DNA from: Rhodanobacteraceae bacterium
GTDB taxonomy: Bacteria > Pseudomonadota > Gammaproteobacteria > Xanthomonadales > Rhodanobacteraceae
Assembly: GCA_016790075.1 (NCBI GenBank)
Contig: JAEUPP010000080.1
Location: 34,866 to 98,865 of the forward strand
Length of the DNA: 64,000 nt
Direction of reading: 5' to 3'
The notes beneath the pieces were generated by a model. The model was given only the letters and a program-made list of their open reading frames with translations, was not told the origin of the DNA and did no database searches. Below, in pieces: positions 17,245 through 24,531 of the stretch. How positions within the stretch are numbered: position 1 is the stretch's first letter; every line of letters starts with the position of its first letter. Made by a program: the position numbers and the translations under genes.

Positions 17245-17285
17245 TCTAATTTGTTGGCATAAAGTGGCGGGCGATGGAGTAAGCG

Positions 17286-19109
17286 ATGGCATTGAACCCT
17301 ACCCTGGCTGCGGTCACGCGTGCGATCGACGAGCGTAGCCGCGCGACCCGCGAACGCTATCTGGATCGCATCGCCCAGGCACGTAGTTCCGGGCCACGGC
17401 GCAATCGCCTGTCCTGCGGCAACCTTGCCCATGGCTTCGCTGCTTGCGCGGCGCTGGACAAGCAGCGGCTGCGCGACGGGGTTGCGCCCAACCTGGGCAT
17501 CGTGACCGCGTACAACGACATGTTGTCCGCGCACCAGCCGTATGAGCGTTATCCCGCACTGATCCGCGCTGCAGCGCGCGCGCTGGGTGCGACGGCAGAA
17601 GTGGCTGGCGGTGCGCCGGCCATGTGCGACGGGGTCACGCAGGGCCGTACCGGCATGGAGCTGTCGCTTTTTTCGCGCGACACCATTGCACTGGCCAGCG
17701 GCGTGGCGCTGTCGCATGACATGTTTGACGCGGTGCTGTTCCTGGGCATTTGCGACAAGATCGTGCCGGGCCTGCTGATTGCGGCGCTGCATTTCGGCCA
17801 TCTGCCTGCGGTGTTCGTGCCGGCCGGCCCCATGCCCAGCGGCGCTAGCAACGATGAGAAGGCGCGCGTGCGTCAGCGTTATGCCGAGGGTCTGGCGACA
17901 CAGGCCGAACTGCTCGATGTTGAAGCGCGTTCGTATCATGCGCCGGGCACCTGCACGTTCTACGGGACTGCAAACTCCAATCAGATGCTGATGGAGATCA
18001 TGGGCCTGCAATTGCCCGGGTCGAGTTTTGTCCATCCGGATACGGAATTGCGCGATGCACTGACCGCTGCCGCGGTAGAACGGGCGCTCGCGATCACGGC
18101 GCTGGGAGACAGCTATCTGCCGGTCGGCCGTATCATCGATGCGCGCGCCGTCGTGAATGGTGTCGTAGGCCTGCATGCGACCGGTGGTTCCACCAATCAT
18201 CTGCTGCATCTGGTCGCGATTGCGCGTGCCGCAGGACTGGAGCTGCGGCTCGAGGACTTCGACGCGCTTGCGCGTGTTGTGCCCCTGCTTGCGCGGGTCT
18301 ATCCCAATGGCAGCGCCGATGTGAACCAGTTCCACTCGGCCGGTGGCATGGGTTTTCTTATCGCTCAACTGCTGGATGCCGGGCTGCTGCACGATATTGC
18401 GACGGTTGCAGGCGATGGCATGGAGCACTATCGCAGGGCGCCGTTGCTGAAGGCTGACAAGAGCCTGCAATGGACGGCGTCCACGCGCGAAAGCCTGGAT
18501 GCGGCAACGCTGCGTCCGGTGACGAATCCATTCCGTGCGGATGGTGGTCTGCGTCTGCTCACCGGCAATCTGGGCCGTGCCGTGATCAAGGTGTCGGCCG
18601 TGCCCGACGACCGGCTTGGCGTCGAAGCGCCGGCGCGTGTATTCGATGATCAGGACGCGGTACAGAAGGCCTTCGATCGCGGCGAGTTCACTGAAGACGT
18701 GGTCGTAGTCGTGCGCTACCAGGGACCGCGTGCGAACGGCATGCCGGAGCTGCACAAGCTAACCCCGGCGCTGGGGGTATTGCAGGGGCGTGGGCTGCGT
18801 GTCGCGCTGGTGACCGATGGTCGTATGTCCGGAGCTTCGGGCAAGGTTCCGGCGGCGATCCATCTGACTCCCGAAGCCGCCTGCGGCGGGCCGATTGCAC
18901 GGCTGCGCGATGGCGACCGCGTACGTGTCTGCGCGCTGAGCGGGCAGATCGAGGCGCTGGTCGACGCAGACGAGTGGAATGCGCGGACACCGGCTGCGGT
19001 TGATCTTGCGCCGAACCAGTGGGGTCTCGGCCGCGAAATGTTCGCGATCTTCCGGGCTCAGGTCAGTGCAGCGGATACCGGTGCCACGATTTTCGGAGCG
19101 GTCGAATGA
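17286..19109 (+). CDS. edd: Phosphogluconate dehydratase
   Basis: A 607-residue IlvD/Edd-family enzyme that converts 6-phosphogluconate to 2-keto-3-deoxy-6-phosphogluconate using a [4Fe-4S] cluster. Visible signatures are [51 protein letters not shown] and the C-terminal [18 protein letters not shown]. The three Cys in these motifs are the usual cluster ligands. Length and start (GGAG 6 bases upstream of ATG) are normal. Its stop overlaps the eda start by 4 bases, so dehydratase and aldolase are translationally coupled. Confidence 0.96.
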   Translation: MALNPTLAAVTRAIDERSRATRERYLDRIAQARSSGPRRNRLSCGNLAHGFAACAALDKQRLRDGVAPNLGIVTAYNDMLSAHQPYERYPALIRAAARALGATAEVAGGAPAMCDGVTQGRTGMELSLFSRDTIALASGVALSHDMFDAVLFLGICDKIVPGLLIAALHFGHLPAVFVPAGPMPSGASNDEKARVRQRYAEGLATQAELLDVEARSYHAPGTCTFYGTANSNQMLMEIMGLQLPGSSFVHPDTELRDALTAAAVERALAITALGDSYLPVGRIIDARAVVNGVVGLHATGGSTNHLLHLVAIARAAGLELRLEDFDALARVVPLLARVYPNGSADVNQFHSAGGMGFLIAQLLDAGLLHDIATVAGDGMEHYRRAPLLKADKSLQWTASTRESLDAATLRPVTNPFRADGGLRLLTGNLGRAVIKVSAVPDDRLGVEAPARVFDDQDAVQKAFDRGEFTEDVVVVVRYQGPRANGMPELHKLTPALGVLQGRGLRVALVTDGRMSGASGKVPAAIHLTPEAACGGPIARLRDGDRVRVCALSGQIEALVDADEWNARTPAAVDLAPNQWGLGREMFAIFRAQVSAADTGATIFGAVE

Positions 19110-19756
19110 GCGACCTGCAGTCCCTGCGTCAGACGCGGATGGAGGCCACGTTGCGGCTCGCGCCAGTGGTTGCGGTCGTCGTCGTGCAACGACTGGCCCA
19201 GGCAGTGCCGCTGGCGCGCGCGCTGGTCGCCGGCGGCATTCCTGCGGTCGAAGTCACCTTGCGTACACCGGTAGCCATCGACGCGATACGCGCGATTGCG
19301 GCGGAAGTCGAGGGCGCTGTTGTCGGTGCCGGCACGGTGCTGACACCGCAGAGCTTGCAGGCTTCGGCCGAGGCCGGAGCGCGGTTCGCCGTATCGCCGG
19401 GCCATTCGCCACGGCTGCTGGACGCCGCTGATGACCTGCCCTTGCCCTACTTGCCCGGCGCAACGACGGCAAGCGAAGCGATGCATCTGCTGGAGCGCGG
19501 TTACCGCTGGCAGAAGTTCTTTCCGGCGGTACCGGCGGGTGGCATCGACTTCGTGCGTGCGCTGGCCGCCCCGCTGCCTTCCGTTGGCTTCTGCACCACC
19601 GGAGGCATCACGGCGCAGGCCGCGAGGCAATGGCTCGCGCTGCCCAACGTGATTGCGGTCGGCGGATCATGGCTGACGCCGAACGATCTGGTCGCGGCCG
19701 AAAACTGGCCGGCGATTGCGGCGCTGGCGCGCGAAGCGGCGGAGTTGCGGACGTAG
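19106..19756 (+). CDS. eda: KDPG aldolase (2-keto-3-deoxy-6-phosphogluconate aldolase)
   Basis: The ATG overlapping the edd stop gives 216 residues. The Schiff-base Lys is K137 in WQKFFPA, with the catalytic Glu at 49 in AVEVTLRT. Other family motifs are [31 protein letters not shown] and GGSWLTP. The enzyme splits KDPG into pyruvate and glyceraldehyde-3-P, finishing the Entner-Doudoroff route begun by zwf. A longer frame beginning at 19019 lies inside edd and is not needed. It is the last gene of the block; the next gene is convergent. Confidence 0.96.
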   Translation: MSDLQSLRQTRMEATLRLAPVVAVVVVQRLAQAVPLARALVAGGIPAVEVTLRTPVAIDAIRAIAAEVEGAVVGAGTVLTPQSLQASAEAGARFAVSPGHSPRLLDAADDLPLPYLPGATTASEAMHLLERGYRWQKFFPAVPAGGIDFVRALAAPLPSVGFCTTGGITAQAARQWLALPNVIAVGGSWLTPNDLVAAENWPAIAALAREAAELRT

Positions 19757-19824
19757 GGGCGGCGGCGATCGGTGAAGTGAACTGCTGGCCCTGAGCACCT
19801 GAAGCTGGATTCGTCCTTGCTGCC

Positions 19825-20532
19825 CTATTCACCGGCCCCGTCATGCAGCACCCGGCGCCAGTTCTGCACGATCTTGCCGAAGTAGCGCCGCGGCGTTTCG
19901 TGCGCAAGATGACGCAGATGCCAATGTCGCCAGGCGAATTCAGCGACGGAGAACAGCCCGATTACGGCAAAGCCACCCAGGTGCAGGTAGCCGTTGGCCC
20001 AGCGCTCCGGTACGGTGAGTGGCGTCGGCAGGCCCAGGCGCATCAGTATGCCGTTGGGCGTAGCGCTGGCTGCGCAGACCAGCATGACCACTGCCTGGGT
20101 GCCGAGCAGCAGGGTCCAGGCCCAGGTCAGACTGCGCGCGTATTGGCGCACGCCGGGCTGGGCCAGCCGCTGTTCGCCTTCAAACGCAATGATTGCCCGC
20201 GCCACCAGCGGCCGGCGCCCGGACAGCAGGGTGCGGCCAAAGAACCAGGCCATACCCGCATTGATGGCGACGGGCACCAGCAGCAACACGATTTCAGCCT
20301 GGCCCCGCTGCAGCAACCACAACGTGCCGGAAAGCGCCGAGATCCAGGCCACCCAAGCCAGCCGGTTGCCGTTCTTGAGGCCGCCCAGCAGCAGCAGGCT
20401 GAAAAGGTCTACCGCCGCAAGCGCCGAGATCCAGCTTCGCTGCAGCAGATAGGCGAGCAGCAGCAGCAGCGGATACAGCAGCAGCAGGGTCAGGGCGAAA
20501 TATGGAGGGTTTTGCGGCGATGGCGAGGTCAT
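19825..20532 (-). CDS. Xanthomonadin-cluster type inner-membrane protein
   Basis: A 235-residue polytopic protein with about six membrane helices (for example YFALTLLLLYPLLLLLAYLL near the N-terminus) and a basic C-terminus, HETPRRYFGKIVQNWRRVL. Proteins of this size and layout are encoded in xanthomonadin/aryl-polyene pigment clusters, where they are thought to help place the polyene in the membrane. The assignment leans on the neighbours: the halogenase starts 87 bases away on the other strand, and an ACP and XanB2-type gene follow. Function is not proven by any motif I can see. Confidence 0.65.
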   Translation of the reverse strand: MTSPSPQNPPYFALTLLLLYPLLLLLAYLLQRSWISALAAVDLFSLLLLGGLKNGNRLAWVAWISALSGTLWLLQRGQAEIVLLLVPVAINAGMAWFFGRTLLSGRRPLVARAIIAFEGEQRLAQPGVRQYARSLTWAWTLLLGTQAVVMLVCAASATPNGILMRLGLPTPLTVPERWANGYLHLGGFAVIGLFSVAEFAWRHWHLRHLAHETPRRYFGKIVQNWRRVLHDGAGE

Positions 20533-20619
20533 GCGCGTAGTACAGGGAGGCGCGGGCCGGCACGGCGCGCAAGCCCGGTATGATACGGCGCTTGATTGGC
20601 TTGGGGACGACGGCAGGAC

Positions 20620-21951
20620 ATGGAACAGCAGGCAGAAAGCCGGATTGACTGCGACGTGCTCGTTGTCGGCGGTGGCCCGGCGGGATCGACCACGGCGACC
20701 TTGCTGCAGCGTCGCGGCCTCAAGGTGCTGCAGCTAGAGAAAGACCATCATCCGCGCTTCCATATCGGTGAATCGCTGCTGCCGGCGAACATGCCCATAC
20801 TCGAAGAACTCGGTGTGCTGGACGAGGTCCGCGGCATCGGCATGCTCAAGCTTGGTGCGGATTTTCCCGAGGTTGGCGACCAGTACCGCACCTACCATTT
20901 CGCACGCTCATTGGGCAAAACACCGCCTTACGCGTTTCAGGTCAAGCGCGAGGAGTACGACGAAGTCCTGTTCCGCAATGCACAGCGCAATGGTGTTGAT
21001 GCGCGCGAAGGGGTCAAGGTCGATCGTGTCGAGCTCCAGGCTGGCGGCGGTTGTATTGCCCAGGCCAGCGTCGAGACCGGCGAGAAACTGACGGTCCATG
21101 CGCGTTACCTCGTCGACGCCAGCGGTCGCGACACCTTGCTGGGCAATGCACTCAAGATCAAGGTCAAGAACACCGAGCATCAGAGCGCGGCGATTTTCGC
21201 CCACTTCAAAGGGGTCACGCGGCGACCGGGTGAAGAGGCGGGCAATATCAGCATCTACCGTTTCGACTACGGCTGGTGCTGGTTTATCCCGCTCGCCGAT
21301 GGGCTGATGAGCATAGGCTGCGTCTGTTTTCCTGAATATCTGAAGCAGCGCCGCGGCCGCACTGCAGAATTTCTGCTGGATACGCTCAAGCTCATGCCCG
21401 GTGCACTGGTGCGCATGGCCGAGGCCGAGATCGTCGGTGAGGTCCGTGTGACCGGCAACTATTCCTATACCTGCAGCCAGATGACGGGTCGCGGCTTTGT
21501 CATGGTCGGCGACGCCTTCGCGTTCGTCGACCCGGTGTTTTCCTCGGGGGTCTATCTGGCCATGCACAGCGGCAAACATGCGGCCGCGCTGGTCGATGCC
21601 ATTCTCAAGCATCCGGCGCGAGAAGCTGCGCTGCAGGCGGCGTTCGAGAAACGCATACGCCGCGGTGTGCGTGTGTTTTCGTGGTTCATCTATCGCTTCA
21701 ATTCGCCGGTTATGCGCAGCCTGTTTGCGACCCCGCGCAATGTGCTCAAGGTCGAGCAGGGGGTGATCTCCATGCTGGCCGGTGATGTGTTCGACAGCGG
21801 CCCGGTCATGCGCCGCCTGCATCTGTTCAAGGCGATTTATGCCGCGACGGGGCTCGCGAACTTCCGCCGCTGGTGGAGCGATCTGCGCGAACGCCGGCGC
21901 CAGTCGGCGAGCCAGTTTACCGGCGGCACGACGCCAGTGGATCCGCTCTAG
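20620..21951 (+). CDS. FAD-dependent tryptophan-halogenase-family enzyme, probable pigment halogenase
   Basis: A 443-residue flavoprotein. FAD binding is by VGGGPAG (16-22). The halogenase signature WxWxIP is present as WCWFIP (219-224), the expected catalytic-Lys segment is GMLKLGADF (74-82), and the second flavin motif is GDAFAFVDPVFSSG (297-310). It should install a halogen on an activated aromatic or polyene using FADH2 and oxygen. Xanthomonadins are brominated aryl polyenes, and this gene lies with an ACP, a XanB2-type chorismatase and a pigment membrane protein, so that is the likely substrate class. A TTG start at 20596 is possible. Closely related geranylgeranyl-reductase-like oxidoreductases are the alternative. 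Confidence 0.8.
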   Translation: MEQQAESRIDCDVLVVGGGPAGSTTATLLQRRGLKVLQLEKDHHPRFHIGESLLPANMPILEELGVLDEVRGIGMLKLGADFPEVGDQYRTYHFARSLGKTPPYAFQVKREEYDEVLFRNAQRNGVDAREGVKVDRVELQAGGGCIAQASVETGEKLTVHARYLVDASGRDTLLGNALKIKVKNTEHQSAAIFAHFKGVTRRPGEEAGNISIYRFDYGWCWFIPLADGLMSIGCVCFPEYLKQRRGRTAEFLLDTLKLMPGALVRMAEAEIVGEVRVTGNYSYTCSQMTGRGFVMVGDAFAFVDPVFSSGVYLAMHSGKHAAALVDAILKHPAREAALQAAFEKRIRRGVRVFSWFIYRFNSPVMRSLFATPRNVLKVEQGVISMLAGDVFDSGPVMRRLHLFKAIYAATGLANFRRWWSDLRERRRQSASQFTGGTTPVDPL

Positions 21952-22085
21952 TCGTTCAACTCGGCCAGAGCCGCCTGAGCACAATTCCGGTTACTACTGA
22001 GCCACGACACCTGCCATCAGTTAGTGCCCGGCGGATGTGGCCTGGCCTACACTGCACTTACCGTGTTCCTCGGGGGGAGAGTGCG

Positions 22086-22910
22086 ATGCGCTATCAACGT
22101 TTCGGCGTCAATATGGCGGGGCTACTCGGACTGGTGGTTGCGCTGCCAGCGTCCGCGGCGATCACGCTTACCACGGCGTCTGGTGCGAACCCGGCGGCAA
22201 TTCAGACCGCCGTTGACAACTTCCGCGCTCAGCTGGGGGCGAATAACGGAGTTGGCGGCACGTTTGCCAACGGCCGTCGTGAAATCAACTGGGATGGGGT
22301 ACCCGACAGTTCGGCGGCGCCCAATTTCCTGGCTCCCGACTTTTTCAATGTCACATCACCGCGTGGCGTCGTCCTCAATGCGCTGGAATTTGAAACCGGG
22401 TCGGCCCTCAATGACTTTATGGTGAGCGCCGATTCGAGCAATCCGACCAGTACACCGGTCGAGTTCGGTGATATCGATCCTGCTTACCCGGCGAGTTTTC
22501 AACCGTTCAGCAGTCCGCGCCTGTTCCATGTGCGCAATGCTGCGGCGATGGAAGTGCTGTTCTTTGTTCCCGGCACCACCGTGCCGGCAGTCGTGCAGGG
22601 CTTTGGCGTAGTTTTCACGGACGTAGACAGCAATGGGGGATCGGCAGGCAGCCTCATGAGGTGCTACAGCCTGGATGGCCGGCAGCTTGCGGCCGCCAGC
22701 GCGCCGGTGTTTGACAACGGGCTGAGTTTCCTCGCCATGTTCGCGACGACCGACAACGACCGAATCGCCCGCTGCAATATCGAGATCGGCAATCGCCGCC
22801 TTCTCAATGGCGTGGTTGACGGGGGCGGCAACGATGTCGTGGCGCTCGACGATTTTATCTATGGCGAGCCGCGCTCGATCTTCAGCATTTTTGCTGACAA
22901 CTTCGAGTGA
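22086..22910 (+). CDS. Secreted protein of unknown function with FADNFE C-terminus
   Basis: The ATG at 22086 follows a GGGGGAGAG ribosome site and gives 274 residues. Residues 1-24 (ending PASAA) are a Sec signal peptide. The mature part is rich in Ala, Asn, Val and Phe, probably beta-sandwich. It begins with a helix-like stretch, SGANPAAIQTAVDNFRAQLG, and includes FTDVDSNGGSAGS and the closing VVALDDFIYGEP. The last residues, FSIFADNFE, resemble the short F-x-x-x-F-E tail that ends many secreted proteins in this bacterial order. It interrupts the pigment genes and is followed by a hairpin at 22929-22956. I do not recognise its function. Confidence 0.75.
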   Translation: MRYQRFGVNMAGLLGLVVALPASAAITLTTASGANPAAIQTAVDNFRAQLGANNGVGGTFANGRREINWDGVPDSSAAPNFLAPDFFNVTSPRGVVLNALEFETGSALNDFMVSADSSNPTSTPVEFGDIDPAYPASFQPFSSPRLFHVRNAAAMEVLFFVPGTTVPAVVQGFGVVFTDVDSNGGSAGSLMRCYSLDGRQLAAASAPVFDNGLSFLAMFATTDNDRIARCNIEIGNRRLLNGVVDGGGNDVVALDDFIYGEPRSIFSIFADNFE

Positions 22911-22928
22911 TATAGCGGCGGGACAAAA

Positions 22929-22956
22929 GCAGGCGGGACAGTACCATCCCGCCTGC
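22929..22956. terminator. Hairpin between convergent genes, probable bidirectional terminator
   Basis: A perfect 10-base stem, GCAGGCGGGA with TCCCGCCTGC, and an 8-base loop lie 18 bases after the secreted-protein stop and just past the convergent ACP stop. There is no long T run, so strength as an intrinsic terminator is uncertain, but the position between two converging genes supports that role. Confidence 0.65.
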
Positions 22957-22958
22957 GG

Positions 22959-23228
22959 TCAATTGACGCGGTTCTGTTCAATATGTGCCGACAGCGCGCG
23001 CAGCGAACCAAAAATCCGCTTGTTTTCCTCGTTGTCGGAACGTAGCTGGAAACCGTAGCGCTTGGACACGGCCAGCGCGATTTCCAGTGCATCTATCGAG
23101 TCCAGGCCAAGATCTCCGCCGAACAGAGCTGCATCAGGTTCAAACTGTTCAGGTGTCACGCCTTCCAGATTCAGGCTGTCGACCAGGAGCTCGGCGAGCT
23201 CACGCTCGGCGGGGGATAGTTGCGCCAT
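22959..23228 (-). CDS. Acyl carrier protein of the aryl-polyene (xanthomonadin) pathway
   Basis: An 89-residue acyl carrier protein with the phosphopantetheine attachment site GLDSIDALEI (Ser44). The acidic helices before and after fit the ACP fold, and it ends AHIEQNRVN. The ATG at 23228 is preferred because GTGGAAA lies upstream at good spacing; a GTG at 23240 would add four residues. It is divergent from the XanB2-type gene with about 165 bases between the starts, an arrangement that recalls XanC/XanB2 in Xanthomonas. It would carry the growing polyene or the 3-hydroxybenzoyl starter. The dedicated-pathway role is inferred from context; the ACP family is certain. Confidence 0.85.
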   Translation of the reverse strand: MAQLSPAERELAELLVDSLNLEGVTPEQFEPDAALFGGDLGLDSIDALEIALAVSKRYGFQLRSDNEENKRIFGSLRALSAHIEQNRVN

Positions 23229-23395
23229 CGGAATTTCCACTGAGTCGGCGCGGCGCCGGACCGGCGGCCGCTGCGGCGCGCGAGTGTATCATATGAGTTT
23301 GCCCGGCCATTCCGGCGGGTTCAGGGATACCATTCGCCGATGCCATTGCGCTTGCTGCCGCGCCTTGTCGCGCACTGTCGCGGGACGTTTTCCGC

Positions 23396-24382
23396 ATGAA
23401 CTTGGACCGCGCCTTGCCGGCATTGGACGTTACTTACTCCGATGCCGAGCTCAACAGTCTGCTGACAGATCCTGATGTGCTCGCGGTTATTGGCTTCGGC
23501 GCGGCGGCGCCGCAGTCGGCCGATTCGCGCTACCTGCGCGTGGGGCTGGAACCTCTGGGTGGCCGCGCTCCGTTTGAAGTCTGGCGCGCTCCCGGCGGTA
23601 TCACACACGGTCGAGAGGGGGCTCTGCATTGGGCCGGGTCACCCGACTATTGCTTCGGCAGCATCGAAGTGGCCGAGGCTGACTATCCTGACCTTGCCAC
23701 GGCGACGGAAGCGGCCTATGCCGAGCTGTCGCGGTTTACCGTAGCGCGGCAATGGCCGCATCTGCTGCGTATCTGGAACTATCTCGCCGCGATCAATGAA
23801 GGCGACGGTGATGCCGAACGCTACAAGCATTTCTGTACCGGCCGCTCTGCCGGCATGCGCTGCCTGCATCACCAGGGCTTTTCGGCGGCCAGCGCCATCG
23901 GGCGCAGCGACGGCGAGGCGGTACTGCAGGTCTACTGGCTAGGCGCGCGCGCGTGCGGTGTAGCGGTAGAGAACCCGCGCCAGGTCAGCGCCTGGCGCTA
24001 TCCGCGTCAATATGGCCCGACTTCACCGACTTTCGCGCGCGCCATGCGTGGTCCTTGTGTTCCGGCGCAATTGCATATTTCCGGTACGGCAGCCGTGGTC
24101 GGCCACCAGTCGCTTCACAAGGGCGACCTGTCTGCGCAGCTCGACGAAACTTTTGCCAACCTCGACAGCTTGCTGGCGAGCGCCGGCAATCTGGGCGGTT
24201 TCGCCGCAGGCAGCGTAGTCAAGGCTTACGTACGTCATCGCGAAGATCTGGAGCCGGCAGAGCGGCTGCTGAAGCAGCGCCTGCCCGACGATGCCAAGCG
24301 ACTACTCTTGCTCGGCGATATCTGCCGCGCTGAACTGCTGATCGAGCTGGATGGCATTCATACGTTGACTGCCGCGCCGTGA
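23396..24382 (+). CDS. xanB2: XanB2-type chorismatase (3-/4-hydroxybenzoate synthase)
   Basis: A 328-residue member of the FkbO/Hyg5/XanB2 chorismatase family. Family features are LRIWNYLAAINEGDGDAERY followed by KHFCTGRSAGM, the central PRQVSAWRYPRQYGPTSPTF segment, and HISGTAAVVGHQSLHKGDLS with QLDETFANLDSLL. XanB2 hydrolyses chorismate to pyruvate and 3-hydroxybenzoate (xanthomonadin starter) as well as 4-hydroxybenzoate (ubiquinone precursor). The adjacent divergent ACP and the halogenase support the pigment role. The product mix cannot be read from the sequence. It is convergent with the kinase gene downstream. Confidence 0.85.
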   Translation: MNLDRALPALDVTYSDAELNSLLTDPDVLAVIGFGAAAPQSADSRYLRVGLEPLGGRAPFEVWRAPGGITHGREGALHWAGSPDYCFGSIEVAEADYPDLATATEAAYAELSRFTVARQWPHLLRIWNYLAAINEGDGDAERYKHFCTGRSAGMRCLHHQGFSAASAIGRSDGEAVLQVYWLGARACGVAVENPRQVSAWRYPRQYGPTSPTFARAMRGPCVPAQLHISGTAAVVGHQSLHKGDLSAQLDETFANLDSLLASAGNLGGFAAGSVVKAYVRHREDLEPAERLLKQRLPDDAKRLLLLGDICRAELLIELDGIHTLTAAP

Positions 24383-24531
24383 GGGCGTGCTGATCGGAGA
24401 ATCGGCGCGCGTGCGCTTCGGCGCTGCGCGTGCTGTACGTTTCAATGGTCTGATTTTTGCTGGCAGCGAAATGCCGGCCGCGAAGCAAGCGCAGTGTCCG
24501 GCCGGTGGCCGGTATAACCACTGCAGTTGCG

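Noticed and set aside
17241-18755. 504-codon minus-strand frame opposite edd
   Set aside because: edd is a certain gene on the plus strand; the opposite frame is Arg/His/Gln-rich and without domains.
22911-22960. Short hairpin as part of a CRISPR-like repeat
   Set aside because: It occurs once, with no spaced copies; it is better read as a terminator between convergent genes. No CRISPR array was seen in the window.
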